64,000 bases of DNA from Synechococcus sp. LA31 (lineage in GTDB: Bacteria > Cyanobacteriota > Cyanobacteriia > PCC-6307 > Cyanobiaceae), in assembly GCF_018502385.1 (NCBI RefSeq), contig NZ_CP075523.1, forward strand, positions 682,001 to 746,000. Direction: 5' to 3'. Below, one piece after another: positions 35,777 to 45,569 of this stretch. Both the position numbers and the translations under genes were made by a program. The notes below the pieces were generated by a model. The model did not search any database. It had not been told where the DNA came from and saw only the letters and a program-made list of their open reading frames with translations. The first letter of the stretch is position 1; every line of letters starts with the position of its first letter.

Positions 35777-36898
35777 GTGATCAGGTTTGCCATTAGCTTG
35801 CAACATCCAAAACTTAAAAACCGCGGCGATTTTTCGCTAGCACCCTTTCGGCGCTCCAGCAACGCACTGGCGTTATGGCAGCTGCTGTCAACCCTGCTTC
35901 CCATGGCACTTCTTTGGGCAAGCCTTCCATGGATTTGTGGATCATGGGGGCCGCGGAGTGTGTTGCTTTTACCCGTGGTGGCACTGCTCGTGTTGTTTTC
36001 GGCCCGCAGTTTTTCATTGATGCATGACTGCGGGCATGGCTCGCTCTTTCGCAGCAAGCCCTTGAACCGACTGTTCGGCTTCCTTCTGGGTGTGGTGAAT
36101 GCCATCCCGCAGCACCCCTGGTCGCGAGGCCACGCCTTTCACCATTTGCACAACGGCAATTGGGAGCGCTATCGCGGCCCCTCCGCCTTGCTCACCCTGG
36201 AACAATTCCAGCAGCTCTCACCCCAACAGCAGCAAAGATACGGCTGGTCGAGGCATCCGCTGATGCTTTTCCCCGGTGGCTTTTCCTATTTGGTAATCCG
36301 CCCGCGTCTGCAACTGCTTTTGGGCGTGGGGGAATGGCTTCAGGCGATGTTGGCTCACATTCGGCAGGAAGGATGGCGTGGGCTACTGAGCCTGAAAGAG
36401 CGCACCCATCACTTTCAATCAAGCCACTGGTATACGGGAAGTGAATTCATTGATCTGTTGGCCAATAATCTCTGTGTTCTGGCGAGCTGGTGGTGGATGA
36501 GCCATTGGCTTGGCATGGGTTTGTTTTGGAGTGTCTATGCCCTGGTGATGACCTGCTCAGCGGCTATCTTCATCTGCATCTTCTTCGTGCAGCACAACTT
36601 CCCGGGTTCCTATGCGAAAGCTACGGAGGGATGGAGTTACTTCAAAGGGGCGATGGAGGGCAGTAGCAATCTTATTCTTCCAGGCGTTCTTAACTGGTTT
36701 TCGGCGGATATTGCATTTCACAGTATCCATCACCTGTGTGAGCGCATACCCAATTACCACTTGAGGGCCTGCCATCAGGCGAATCAGCATCTTCTTGGCG
36801 ATTGTGTGTATCTCCGCCTCCGTGATCTGCCTCGCTGCTTCAAGTTGATTCTCTGGGATAGCAGCCAGCAAGAACTTGTTGCTCTCCCCCAGGCCTAG
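35777..36898 (+). CDS. Membrane fatty acid desaturase family protein
   Basis: This 373-residue di-iron integral membrane protein has the three histidine boxes HDCGHG, HAFHH and HSIHH, spaced as in omega-6/omega-3-type acyl-lipid desaturases, and several membrane segments. The last box continues ERIPNYHLRACH, as in many acyl desaturases. Regiospecificity cannot be told from sequence. Base composition is lower in GC than neighbours (near 42-55% in the later parts, against about 60-65%), suggesting recent transfer. The start is a GTG at 35777; a terminator follows. Confidence 0.85.
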   Translation: MIRFAISLQHPKLKNRGDFSLAPFRRSSNALALWQLLSTLLPMALLWASLPWICGSWGPRSVLLLPVVALLVLFSARSFSLMHDCGHGSLFRSKPLNRLFGFLLGVVNAIPQHPWSRGHAFHHLHNGNWERYRGPSALLTLEQFQQLSPQQQQRYGWSRHPLMLFPGGFSYLVIRPRLQLLLGVGEWLQAMLAHIRQEGWRGLLSLKERTHHFQSSHWYTGSEFIDLLANNLCVLASWWWMSHWLGMGLFWSVYALVMTCSAAIFICIFFVQHNFPGSYAKATEGWSYFKGAMEGSSNLILPGVLNWFSADIAFHSIHHLCERIPNYHLRACHQANQHLLGDCVYLRLRDLPRCFKLILWDSSQQELVALPQA

Positions 36899-36924
36899 AT
36901 AGCATGGGGTACTGAACAACCAAC

Positions 36925-36950
36925 AAAAAAGCCGCCCTAGGGCGGCTTTT
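36925..36950. terminator. Bidirectional terminator
   Basis: A perfect 24-base palindrome with halves AAAAGCCGCCCT and AGGGCGGCTTTT ends in A/T runs on both sides. It lies between the desaturase (plus) and chlP (minus) and can serve both. Confidence 0.9.
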
Positions 36951-36988
36951 AGCGTTTCACCGTGGTTGGGCCTAGCGTCCCCTCACCA

Positions 36989-38371
36989 TCAGCTCTTGCC
37001 AGCCAGTGCCGGTTCACGTTCTTCGCTGCTGCCATCGCCAGCTTTGGGCGACTTGCCTTTGCCCACACGAATGCCACCCTTGATGGTGCTCACGGCCAAC
37101 ATGGCGTTCACCTCGGCTTCATCGCGAACAGCGCTGGACACGGGCTTGTAGCCCTGGGGTGCCAGAGCGTTGCCACGCAGCACCGAGCCGAGGGTCAGCA
37201 GGGTGAGTTTGAGCTGCTGCCAGGGGTTCATCATCACCACCCGCTTGTACAGATAGCTGTCGAAGGTGAGGCGCTGCACATCCTTGTCATCGCACATTTC
37301 CACAAACGCTTCGCGCGCGGCATCGTTGCGATAGAAGATGTTTTGCAGAATCTCCAGCACTTTGTAGGTGGCGCCGTACTGGCGGTCCCACTTCTTCAGA
37401 TACTTTTTGAGATCAGCTTCGCTGGGCACTTTGCTGCCGCCCTGGCTGGATTCAACGATCTGTTCAGCGCACATGCGGCCGCTCTTAGCAGCAAAGTAGA
37501 TGCCTTCGCCTGAGCTCTTGGTCACGTAGCCGGCAGCATCACCCACGAGAGCCATGCGACCCACCACCCGGCGCGGACGTGGGTGCTCGGGGATGGGATG
37601 AGCTTCAACCTTGATCACTTCACCATTCACGAGCCTCTTCTTGGCCCGCTCGCGGATCCCCTCCTGCAGGCTCTTGATCAGTGCTTGATTCTCCTGCATG
37701 GTGCCGGTGCCCACGGCTACGTGGTCATATTTCGGGAACACCCAGGCATAGAAATCGGGCGACACATCGGTGCCCACATACATTTCGGCCAGGCTTTCGT
37801 AGTACTTCATCTCCTCCGGCGGAAGCTTGATGCGCTCCTGGAAGGCGATCGCTACGTTGTAGTCGCCGGCATCCATGGCCTTGGCCACTCGGCTGTTGGC
37901 ACCATCGGCGCCAATGATCAGATCCACTTCCAGGGTTTGACTGGTGCCGGTGGCCTCACCTTCGCTGTAGTCGGAGTAGGTGAGGGTGTAAGGACCCTGG
38001 CGGTTGGCGCCGGTGTCAATTTTGGTCACCAGACCATTCACCAAATGGGCGCCGAGATCGGCTGCGCGATTGCGCATGAAGGCATCCATCACCTCACGCC
38101 GGCACATGCCGATGTATTCGTCGGCGTTCTCGAGATTGATGTCCACCTCTCGGTTGGAGGGGGAAATCATCTTCATGTTGCGCACCTTGCGGTCGATGAT
38201 CGACTCAGGCAGGTCGAACTCTTCCACCATGCACAGGGGAATGGCGCCACCGCAGGGCTTGGCGTTATCCAGCTTGCGCTCAAAGATCCAAGTTTGGATG
38301 CCGGCCTTGGCCAACACTTCCGCAGCACAGGATCCGCTCGGGCCGCCGCCCACCACCGCGACTCGCAACAT
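36989..38371 (-). CDS. chlP: Geranylgeranyl reductase ChlP
   Basis: ChlP reduces the geranylgeranyl chain to phytyl for chlorophyll a and tocopherol. The 460-residue flavoprotein has the N-terminal dinucleotide motif VAVVGGGPSGSCAAE, the FERKLDNAKPCGGAIPLCM block, IGADGANSRVAKAM and LVGDAAGYVTKSSGEGI, all conserved in ChlP. The ATG at 38371 gives the family N terminus; the longer frame starts at 38416. The C-terminal Gly/Lys-rich tail is variable. It is divergent from the VanY-like gene. Confidence 0.96.
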   Translation of the reverse strand: MLRVAVVGGGPSGSCAAEVLAKAGIQTWIFERKLDNAKPCGGAIPLCMVEEFDLPESIIDRKVRNMKMISPSNREVDINLENADEYIGMCRREVMDAFMRNRAADLGAHLVNGLVTKIDTGANRQGPYTLTYSDYSEGEATGTSQTLEVDLIIGADGANSRVAKAMDAGDYNVAIAFQERIKLPPEEMKYYESLAEMYVGTDVSPDFYAWVFPKYDHVAVGTGTMQENQALIKSLQEGIRERAKKRLVNGEVIKVEAHPIPEHPRPRRVVGRMALVGDAAGYVTKSSGEGIYFAAKSGRMCAEQIVESSQGGSKVPSEADLKKYLKKWDRQYGATYKVLEILQNIFYRNDAAREAFVEMCDDKDVQRLTFDSYLYKRVVMMNPWQQLKLTLLTLGSVLRGNALAPQGYKPVSSAVRDEAEVNAMLAVSTIKGGIRVGKGKSPKAGDGSSEEREPALAGKS

Positions 38372-38493
38372 CTTGAAACCCGCTCCGCCAGAAGGATGTT
38401 GGGCCGAAGCTAACACCGTTGCACCGGCAGCTGCTGACCTGCACTGGCCATCGCCTTACCATCGGTCCAACCCGACGCCTTGGGAGTCGTTGC

Positions 38494-39252
38494 TTGCCCA
38501 GCGCCAGTCGGCTGCCCACAGCACCACGCAACACCCGGCGCTCTGGCGCTGATGACATCCCGCTCGCCCAGCGCACCATCTCGCCGGCGCTCAAACGAAA
38601 GCCTCGTTGGCGCCTTGCTTTCACGGCGGCTGGATCTGTTGCTTTAGCAAGCGCAGCGCTTGTTGTGGTCTTCCCTCAGCCTTTGCGACGCCTCTTGGCG
38701 CCGCCGCCTGTGAAGGGGCTGTCGGCCCGGGTTGGCATGGATGGCCGCCTGCTGGGCCACTTTCCTTATCGCGAGGCCCAAACGGCTGCTCTGGTGAGCA
38801 TCGCCCCCGGTGTTCAGCTCCATCGCGACGCAGCTTTGGCCCTCGACCGCCTGCTGGCTGCTGCTGCGGCTGACGGCATTGATTTACGCGTGCTGAGCGC
38901 GTATCGATCGATTGATTTGCAGAAGCAGATTTTCTTTGAGGTGAAATCGGAGCGCAATCAAAGTGCTCTCGAGCGTGCACAGGTGAGTGCGCCACCCGGC
39001 TTCTCTGAGCACAGCACCGGTTATGCCGTTGATCTCGGTGATGGACGTGCCCCTGGAACCAATCTCTCTGAGCGATTTGAGTCCACACCAGCCTTTGCCT
39101 GGCTGCAGGCCAATGCCAATCGCTATCACTACACACTTTCGTTTCCGGCTGGTAACCCCCAGGGGGTGAGTTACGAGCCTTGGCATTGGCGTTTTGAAGG
39201 CACTGCTGAGGCGCTTCAAACGTTCGAAGCCGCGCAGCGGCTCGGCCGCTGA
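38494..39252 (+). CDS. D-Ala-D-Ala carboxypeptidase (M15B, VanY-like)
   Basis: This zinc carboxypeptidase is predicted to trim the terminal D-Ala from peptidoglycan stem peptides. Motifs are LSAYRS, SEHSTGYAVDLGDG (His173 and Asp180 as zinc ligands) and EPWHWRF (Glu228, His231). A single membrane anchor (about 40-61) places the domain in the periplasm. No ATG is in frame before the anchor: the start is probably a TTG at 38494 (252 residues) or at 38419. The stop overlaps the start of the U32 gene by one base (TGATG). Confidence 0.86.
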   Translation: MPSASRLPTAPRNTRRSGADDIPLAQRTISPALKRKPRWRLAFTAAGSVALASAALVVVFPQPLRRLLAPPPVKGLSARVGMDGRLLGHFPYREAQTAALVSIAPGVQLHRDAALALDRLLAAAAADGIDLRVLSAYRSIDLQKQIFFEVKSERNQSALERAQVSAPPGFSEHSTGYAVDLGDGRAPGTNLSERFESTPAFAWLQANANRYHYTLSFPAGNPQGVSYEPWHWRFEGTAEALQTFEAAQRLGR

Positions 39253-41783
39253 TGGCTTCCTTACCTGAATTGCTCGCCCCGGCTGGCTGCTGGGATTCAC
39301 TCAAGGCCGCTGTCGCCAACGGGGCTGATGCCGTTTATTTCGGTGTGGAGCACTTCAATGCCCGCTTGCGGGCCGAAAACTTCCGCATAGACGATCTGCC
39401 AGAGGTGATGCAGTGGCTGCACAGCCGCGGCGTGAAGGGGTTTCTCGCCGTGAATGTGTTGATCTTTCCCTCTGAGCTGCAGCAGGCCACGGCGCTTTTG
39501 CTGGCGGCCCATGCCGCTGGGGTGGATGCCCTGATCGTGCAGGACATCGGCCTCGCCTGGATGGCACAGGAGCTCACACCATCTCTGGCTGTGCATGGCT
39601 CCACGCAGATGTCGATCAGCAGTGCCGCCGGGGTGGCGATGGCTGCAGACCTGGGTTGCAGCCGTGTGGTGCTGGCACGTGAGCTGAGCCTGCGCGATCT
39701 GCAGCGCATCCAAGCGCAGTTGCGTCGCCGCGGTCTTGAGATGCCGTTGGAGGTATTCGTTCACGGCGCCTTGTGTGTGGCTTATTCCGGTCAATGCCTC
39801 ACCAGCGAAGCTCTTGGGCAGCGCAGCGCCAATCGGGGTGAGTGCGCTCAGGCGTGCCGCCTTCCGTATCAGTTGATCGTGGATGGCGAGGAGCGCGACC
39901 TGGGCGAGCAGCGGTATCTGATGTCGCCGCAAGACCTCGCCGCCTGGGATCTGTTGCCTCAATTGGCAGAGTGCGGCATCGCCAGCCTCAAGATCGAAGG
40001 GCGCTTGAAGGACGCCACCTATGTGGCCGCCGTAACCGACGCCTATCGCCAAGGCTTGGATCGGCTGGCCGGCAGCGGCGATGGCGTGATTGATGCTGAT
40101 CACCTTCGCCGTCAGTTGGAGCTCAGCTTTTCGCGTGGTCTGAGCCATGGCTGGCTGGATGGGGTGAACCACCGGCAGCTGGTGCATGGCCGCTGGAGCA
40201 AAAAGCGGGGTCCCTGGCTCGGTCGTGTGGAGGCCGTTGAGCAGGGTGGCCTCCTTGTTCTGCAGACCACACAGGCCTTGAAGCGCGGCGATGGCGTGGT
40301 GTTTGAGGTGGCCAGCGCGGATCCGTTGCTGCCCCCACGCGAAGTGGGTGGCCGTTTGATGCAGGTGGATCGTCTTCACCGCGGCAGGGTCGCTGTGAAG
40401 CTCGGGCCAGGCCGCGTGGACCTTCGCGGCTTGAAGCCCGGCAGCCCCTGCTGGCTCACCAGTGATCCACAGCTGGAGCGGCAGCTGGAGCGGCTGGCCC
40501 AGTCTGAGGCGCCGGAGCTGCGCCGGCCGCTGCGGCTGCGGCTGACGGGGCAGCTCGGCCAACCCCTGATTCTCGAAGCAGCACCGATGCCCCACCTGGT
40601 GGGTGGTCCCTGGCGAGTTGCCTCCGATCAGGTGTTGGAGCCGGCCCGCGGCTCTTCTTTGGATCGAGACCGGCTGCTTCAACAGCTCGGGCGCCTAGGT
40701 GGAACGCCTTGGCGACTGGAGGAGCTGGAGCTTGAGCTGGAGGGCGCGTTGTTTCTGCCGGTCGCCCAGCTCAATCAAATGCGCCGTGCCCTGGTGGAGC
40801 TGTTGGCCGAGGCCGCTGGTTCCCCACCCACGGCGGATACGCCAGCCCCCGCTGCCCCCTCAGCCGAGATGGCCGTTGCGCAGCTGAACTCGATGCTGGC
40901 CGCAGCGGCCCAGCCTGACCGCAGCTGTGCTCCAGAACCGGTTCAGCTCAACGTGTTGGTGCGCAGCCTTGAGCAACTCGAGGCTCTGCGGGAGCTGCGG
41001 GTGCACCGCGTGATCGTGGACCTAGAGCACCCTGCCCAACTCCGGCAGGCGGTGCAGCTTGGGCGGGGAATCTGGCCCGGTGGCCTCTGGGCCGCGGGTC
41101 CTCGCATCACGCGACCGGATGAATCGTGGACCATCGAGCCGCTTCTGCGCGCTCAACCGGATGGCTTTCTGGTGCGTAACGCTGATCAACTGGAGCGACT
41201 CACGCCGGAGGCCCCATGCAGCGGTGATTTCTCCCTCAATGTTGCCAATCCGCTGAGCGCCCGCTGGTTGCTCCAGCGCTGGGGGTTGGAGTGGATTACA
41301 GCCAGCTATGACCTGGCTCTTGATCAGTTGCTGGCCCTGGTTCGGGGCTGCCCGCCCGGCGCTGTGGACATCACCCTGCACCAGCACATGCCTCTGTTCC
41401 ACATGGAGCATTGCCTGTTCTGCGCCTTTCTCTCAGACGGTCATGACCACACCGACTGTGGCCGCCCCTGTGAACAGCACACCGTGACCTTGCGTGATCG
41501 CAGCGGCGCTGAGCATCCCCTGCGGGCTGACCTGGGCTGCCGCAACACGCTGTTTAACGGCCGTGCGCAAACGGCTGCTGAAGCCCTGCCTCAGTTTCTG
41601 GCTGCTGGTGTGCAGCGCCTAAGGCTCGAACTTCTCGACGACAGCCCCGCCGATACCGTGCGCCGTGTGGAGCTCTACCAGCGCGCGATCTGTGGAGAGA
41701 TCAGTGGCCGAGCCGTATGGCAGCGCGAACAGCTCGAAAGCAAACTGGGAGTGACGCGGGGCACCTTGGCGGAGCGGCGCTGA
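39252..41783 (+). CDS. U32 family peptidase / RlhA-like rRNA hydroxylase
   Basis: This 843-residue protein has the U32 family opening LLAPAGCWDSLKAAVANGAD, the signature EVFVHGALCVAYSGQC with nearby Cys residues (RGECAQACRLPY), and a C-terminal extension with HMPLFHMEHCLFCAF and CGRPCEQH, four-Cys features of the long RlhA-type members. E. coli RlhA makes 5-hydroxycytidine at 23S rRNA position 2501; other U32 proteins hydroxylate tRNA or ubiquinone. The exact substrate here is inferred, not seen. It is coupled to the VanY-like gene by a one-base overlap. Confidence 0.85.
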   Translation: MASLPELLAPAGCWDSLKAAVANGADAVYFGVEHFNARLRAENFRIDDLPEVMQWLHSRGVKGFLAVNVLIFPSELQQATALLLAAHAAGVDALIVQDIGLAWMAQELTPSLAVHGSTQMSISSAAGVAMAADLGCSRVVLARELSLRDLQRIQAQLRRRGLEMPLEVFVHGALCVAYSGQCLTSEALGQRSANRGECAQACRLPYQLIVDGEERDLGEQRYLMSPQDLAAWDLLPQLAECGIASLKIEGRLKDATYVAAVTDAYRQGLDRLAGSGDGVIDADHLRRQLELSFSRGLSHGWLDGVNHRQLVHGRWSKKRGPWLGRVEAVEQGGLLVLQTTQALKRGDGVVFEVASADPLLPPREVGGRLMQVDRLHRGRVAVKLGPGRVDLRGLKPGSPCWLTSDPQLERQLERLAQSEAPELRRPLRLRLTGQLGQPLILEAAPMPHLVGGPWRVASDQVLEPARGSSLDRDRLLQQLGRLGGTPWRLEELELELEGALFLPVAQLNQMRRALVELLAEAAGSPPTADTPAPAAPSAEMAVAQLNSMLAAAAQPDRSCAPEPVQLNVLVRSLEQLEALRELRVHRVIVDLEHPAQLRQAVQLGRGIWPGGLWAAGPRITRPDESWTIEPLLRAQPDGFLVRNADQLERLTPEAPCSGDFSLNVANPLSARWLLQRWGLEWITASYDLALDQLLALVRGCPPGAVDITLHQHMPLFHMEHCLFCAFLSDGHDHTDCGRPCEQHTVTLRDRSGAEHPLRADLGCRNTLFNGRAQTAAEALPQFLAAGVQRLRLELLDDSPADTVRRVELYQRAICGEISGRAVWQREQLESKLGVTRGTLAERR

Positions 41784-41993
41784 GCCCTAACTCTCCTCGT
41801 AGGCACTGCGATAGATTTGCTTCACGCACCGTAGGGATTCTCCGGGTCACGCTGCAAGGCCGACCTACTGAAAAAGAGTCCAGCTCCGATCGCAGTGGTT
41901 CATGCCCTGCGGTCAGGCTCAGGGGTTCCAGACACCGTTCCACGCCAACGCCTGCGGCGTGCGCTTTTGAGATCAACCAGCACCACCCAATTT

Positions 41994-43802
41994 ATGAGCG
42001 GCGAGCATCCGGGAACCCCGATTCGCAATATTGCAATCATTGCCCACGTTGACCATGGCAAAACCACACTTGTGGATGCCTTGTTGGCGCAGTCAGGCAT
42101 TTTCCGAGACAACGAGGCGGTGCCCACCTGCGTGATGGACTCCAACGACCTGGAGCGTGAACGCGGCATCACCATCCTTTCCAAGAACACCGCGGTGGAC
42201 TTTGAGGGGATCCGAATCAACATCGTGGATACACCTGGTCACGCTGACTTCGGTGGCGAAGTGGAGCGCGTGCTTGGCATGGTGGATGGCTGCCTGCTCA
42301 TCGTTGATGCCAACGAGGGCCCGATGCCTCAGACCCGTTTTGTGCTGAAGAAGGCACTCGAGAAGGGTCTGCGTCCAATCGTGTTTGTGAACAAGATCGA
42401 CCGTGCTCGCGTTGATCCCGAGCAAGCAGTGGACAAAGTGCTCGATCTCTTCCTCGAGCTCGGTGCTGACGACGATCAGTGCGACTTCCCGTATCTGTTC
42501 GGCAGCGGCATGGGTGGCTATGCCAAGCCCGATATGGCCACCGACAGCGACAACATGCGTCCGCTGTTCGATGCGATCCTGCGCCATGTTCCGCCCCCGG
42601 TGGGCGATCCCGAGAAGCCTCTCCAGCTTCAAGTCACCACGCTCGATTACAGCGATTTCCTTGGCCGGATCATGATCGGCCGCATCCACAACGGCACGAT
42701 CAAGGCCGGTCAGCCCGTAGCTCTGCTGCGTGATGACGGCAGTGTGAAGCGTGGCCGGATTAGCAAGCTGCTCGGCTTCCAGGGTCTCCAGCGCGTGGAG
42801 ATTGAGCAGGCCCGCGCCGGCGACCTCGTGGCTGTGGCTGGTTTCGACGAAGTGAATATCGGCGAAACCATCGCCTGCCCGGATGAGCCCAAGGCTCTTC
42901 CCTTGATCAAGGTGGATGAGCCCACGTTGCAGATGACCTTTGTGGTCAACGACTCACCCTTCGCCGGCAAAGAAGGCAAGTTCGTGACCAGCCGCCAAGT
43001 GCGTGATCGCCTCAATAAAGAGCTGCTCACCAACGTGGCGCTTCGGGTTGAAGACACCGACTCTCCAGATCGCTGGTCAGTGAGTGGCCGTGGCGAACTC
43101 CATTTGGGCATCCTGATCGAAACCATGCGCCGCGAAGGCTATGAGTTTCAGGTGAGCCAGCCTCAGGTGATTTTCCGCACCATCGATGGCACTCCCTCTG
43201 AGCCCTTCGAAACCCTCGTGCTCGATGTGCCCGAAGAAGCCGTAGGCGCCTGCATCGAAAAACTCGGCATCCGCAAGGCTGAGATGCAGAACATGGAGAA
43301 CACCAACGATGGCCGTACGCAGCTGGAGTTTGTCGTTCCCTCCCGCGGCCTGATCGGCTTCCGCGGAGAGTTCATCCGTGCCACCCGCGGTGAGGGGATC
43401 ATGAGCCATTCCTTCCTCGATTACCGCCCGATGCAGGGCGAGTTCGAGACACGCCGCAACGGCGTGCTGATCGCCTTCGAGGAAGGCACCGCCACCTTCT
43501 ATGCCCTCAAGAACGCTGAAGATCGCGGCCAGTTCTTCATTACCCCTGGAACCAAGGTGTACAAGGGCATGCTGGTGGGTGAAAACAACCGCCCGCAGGA
43601 TCTTGAGCTCAACGTCTGCAAGACCAAGCAGCTCACCAACATGCGCTCAGCCGGTGCTGAAGAGCTCGACACCCTTCAGGCCCCGATGCAGATGACCCTG
43701 GAGAGGGCCCTTGAGTACATCGGCCCCGATGAGATGCTCGAGGTGACACCCGAATCGATCCGGCTGCGGAAGCTCCCTGTGAAAAAGCCGGCCCGCCGCT
43801 GA
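41994..43802 (+). CDS. typA: Translational GTPase TypA/BipA
   Basis: TypA is a ribosome-binding GTPase needed under stress and for ribosome assembly. The 602-residue protein has G1 AHVDHGKT, G3 [16 protein letters not shown] and G4 NKID, then EF-G-like domains with [21 protein letters not shown] and the TypA C terminus [14 protein letters not shown]. The ATG at 41994 is chosen by homology; the frame opens at 41895. A 210-nt intergenic region precedes it, in which I see no RNA gene. Confidence 0.96.
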   Translation: MSGEHPGTPIRNIAIIAHVDHGKTTLVDALLAQSGIFRDNEAVPTCVMDSNDLERERGITILSKNTAVDFEGIRINIVDTPGHADFGGEVERVLGMVDGCLLIVDANEGPMPQTRFVLKKALEKGLRPIVFVNKIDRARVDPEQAVDKVLDLFLELGADDDQCDFPYLFGSGMGGYAKPDMATDSDNMRPLFDAILRHVPPPVGDPEKPLQLQVTTLDYSDFLGRIMIGRIHNGTIKAGQPVALLRDDGSVKRGRISKLLGFQGLQRVEIEQARAGDLVAVAGFDEVNIGETIACPDEPKALPLIKVDEPTLQMTFVVNDSPFAGKEGKFVTSRQVRDRLNKELLTNVALRVEDTDSPDRWSVSGRGELHLGILIETMRREGYEFQVSQPQVIFRTIDGTPSEPFETLVLDVPEEAVGACIEKLGIRKAEMQNMENTNDGRTQLEFVVPSRGLIGFRGEFIRATRGEGIMSHSFLDYRPMQGEFETRRNGVLIAFEEGTATFYALKNAEDRGQFFITPGTKVYKGMLVGENNRPQDLELNVCKTKQLTNMRSAGAEELDTLQAPMQMTLERALEYIGPDEMLEVTPESIRLRKLPVKKPARR

Positions 43803-43844
43803 GTTCCGTTGTCGCACGAGCCTCTCTCTGAGGAAGCCAGCCTG

Positions 43845-44204
43845 ATGGTCGATCCCCGCTTCGGGGAGGCCGTCAGGCTTTTCAATGCCGGCGAGTGGTA
43901 CGCCTGCCACGATGGCTTCGAAGAGCTTTGGCATGAAACCCAATCCCCCTGCAGGCGTGTGCTCCAGGGAATCCTGCAGATCGCTGTGGCCCATCTCCAT
44001 CTCGAGCGCGGTAATCGCCGCGGAGCCACGGTGCTCCTCGGGGAGGGGCTTGGTCGTTTGCACAGCGCCGGCCCTGAGGCCCTGGGACTTGATTTAGAGA
44101 TCCTGCGTGACGCAGCCCGCTCCCGCTTGCAGGCGCTGCAGCAGGAGCTGGATCCTGAGGAGCTGCCGTTACCCCGGCTTCAGGCGATTTGCGCAGATGC
44201 CTGA
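43845..44204 (+). CDS. DUF309 family protein
   Basis: This 119-residue all-helical protein has the DUF309 pattern FNAGEWYACHDGFEELWHE, then LQGILQIAVAHLHLERGNRRGA. The motif suggests a metal- or ligand-binding helical bundle, but no function is established. The ATG at 43845 has a GAGG about 10 nt upstream; an in-frame TTG at 43809 would add 12 residues. It lies between typA and the LPS-transport genes. Confidence 0.85.
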   Translation: MVDPRFGEAVRLFNAGEWYACHDGFEELWHETQSPCRRVLQGILQIAVAHLHLERGNRRGATVLLGEGLGRLHSAGPEALGLDLEILRDAARSRLQALQQELDPEELPLPRLQAICADA

Positions 44205-44229
44205 TGGGCCGGTCGAACTGAGCGATACG

Positions 44230-44844
44230 ATGGCGTCATCCAGTTCAACCGGGGCGGGGGTCGCCGCAGCGCGCAGCATGCCCAAATACGCCTCTCTGGT
44301 TGCCGCAGTCCTGTTGATCTCTGCCCCATTGGTGCAGCGGCCAGTCTTGGGGCAATCGGATCCAGATCTAGCCCCAGCTCCAGTTGCCGCACCTTCTGAT
44401 GGGCCGGTCCCTCAGCCAGCGGCTGAGCTTGCGCTCCCAGCTGATGCAGAGCCTGAATCGCCGCAGCCTGAACCCGAGCAACCGGCGCGCATCAGCACCG
44501 GCTTGGTCACGATCGAATCTGACCAACAGCGCGCTGATCAGCTCACCGGTGTGGTGACTGCCACGGGCAATGTGCGCATTGTTTATCCCGATGAGCGGGT
44601 GGTGGCCACGGCGCGTCAGGCCCAATACTTCAGCAAGGAGAACCGGGTGGTTCTTAGTGGTGATGTCGACATCGTGCAGGAGGGCGGCAACCTCATCCGC
44701 GCTGAGCGGGTGGTCTACCTGGTGGATGGCGAGCGGCTGATTGCGATCCCTCCCAGCGGCCAGCAGGTGTTCAGCCGCCTGAAGATTCAGCAGAAACCAG
44801 CTCCGCAGCCTCTGCCTAGCCAGCCAGCGGCGGTTCAGCCATGA
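44230..44844 (+). CDS. lptA: LptA/OstA-like periplasmic protein
   Basis: This predicted 204-residue LPS-transport bridge protein has an N-terminal signal-like segment (KYASLVAAVLLISAP), a Pro/Ala/Glu-rich linker (about 45-80), and an OstA beta-jellyroll with ADQLTGVVTATGNVRIVYPD and VVLSGDVDIVQEGGNLIRA. The start could be the ATG at 44197, 44230 or 44278; 44230 avoids overlap with the previous gene. The next gene, lptB-like, overlaps by 4 nt (ATGA), supporting this assignment. Confidence 0.82.
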   Translation: MASSSSTGAGVAAARSMPKYASLVAAVLLISAPLVQRPVLGQSDPDLAPAPVAAPSDGPVPQPAAELALPADAEPESPQPEPEQPARISTGLVTIESDQQRADQLTGVVTATGNVRIVYPDERVVATARQAQYFSKENRVVLSGDVDIVQEGGNLIRAERVVYLVDGERLIAIPPSGQQVFSRLKIQQKPAPQPLPSQPAAVQP

Positions 44845-45569
44845 GCCTGGTGCTTGATCAGGTGGCCCTCACCATCGCAGGGCGGCCGCTGGTGAAACAG
44901 GTGAGCCTCAACCTCAATCCCGGCGAGGTTGTTGGTTTGCTCGGTCCAAATGGAGCCGGCAAAACCACCACCTTCAACCTGGTGACAGGCCTGCTCCGGC
45001 CTGATTCCGGTGCTGTGGTGATGGATGAGCAGTCGGTCGCGGCCCTGTCGATGCCTGAACGTGCGCGACTGGGGATCGGCTATCTACCTCAGGAAGCGAG
45101 TGTGTTTCGCAATCTCAGCGTTCACGACAACTTGATGCTGGCGTTGCAGGAAAGCGGTGCACCTCAGAACCAACGTCGTCAGCGCGTGCAGCAGTTGGTC
45201 GATGATTTCCACCTAAGGCCTTTTGTACAACGCCGGGGTTTTCAATTATCGGGAGGTGAGCGCCGGCGCTGCGAGGTGGCCCGCGCCCTCGCTGTTGGCG
45301 TCCATGGCCCGCGTTATCTGCTGCTTGATGAACCCTTTGCAGGCGTTGATCCCTTGGCGGTCGCTGATCTGCAGGGGCTAATCGCCCGGTTGCGCGATCG
45401 CGGCATGGGCATCCTGATCACCGATCACAACGTGCGCGAAACCCTGGCGATTACCGATCGCGCTTACATCCTCACGGAGGGCAGCATTCTCGCCAGTGGC
45501 CCCTCACGCGAGATGGCCAATGATGCGTTGGTGCGTCGTCACTACCTCGGGGAGGATTTCCGCCTGTGA
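44841..45569 (+). CDS. lptB: LPS export ABC transporter ATPase LptB
   Basis: LptB powers extraction of LPS from the inner membrane with LptFG. The 242-residue ATPase has Walker A GPNGAGKT, the signature LSGGERRRCEVARALA, Walker B LLLDEPFAGVDPLAV and the switch ITDHNVRETL, all typical of LptB. Its stop overlaps the LptF/G-like gene by ATGA, so the two are coupled. Confidence 0.93.
   Translation: MSLVLDQVALTIAGRPLVKQVSLNLNPGEVVGLLGPNGAGKTTTFNLVTGLLRPDSGAVVMDEQSVAALSMPERARLGIGYLPQEASVFRNLSVHDNLMLALQESGAPQNQRRQRVQQLVDDFHLRPFVQRRGFQLSGGERRRCEVARALAVGVHGPRYLLLDEPFAGVDPLAVADLQGLIARLRDRGMGILITDHNVRETLAITDRAYILTEGSILASGPSREMANDALVRRHYLGEDFRL

Noticed and set aside
30946-39252. Vancomycin resistance cluster from VanX- and VanY-like genes
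   Set aside because: No VanA-type ligase, VanH dehydrogenase or VanRS genes are present and the two are 7 kb apart in core genome.
39297-40682. 461-codon frame opposite the U32 peptidase gene
   Set aside because: Shadow of a real gene; the Gln/His-rich composition and lack of signals argue against coding.
41784-41993. Possible RNA gene in the 210-nt gap before typA
   Set aside because: No tRNA arms, terminator or known cyanobacterial sRNA motif was found by eye.
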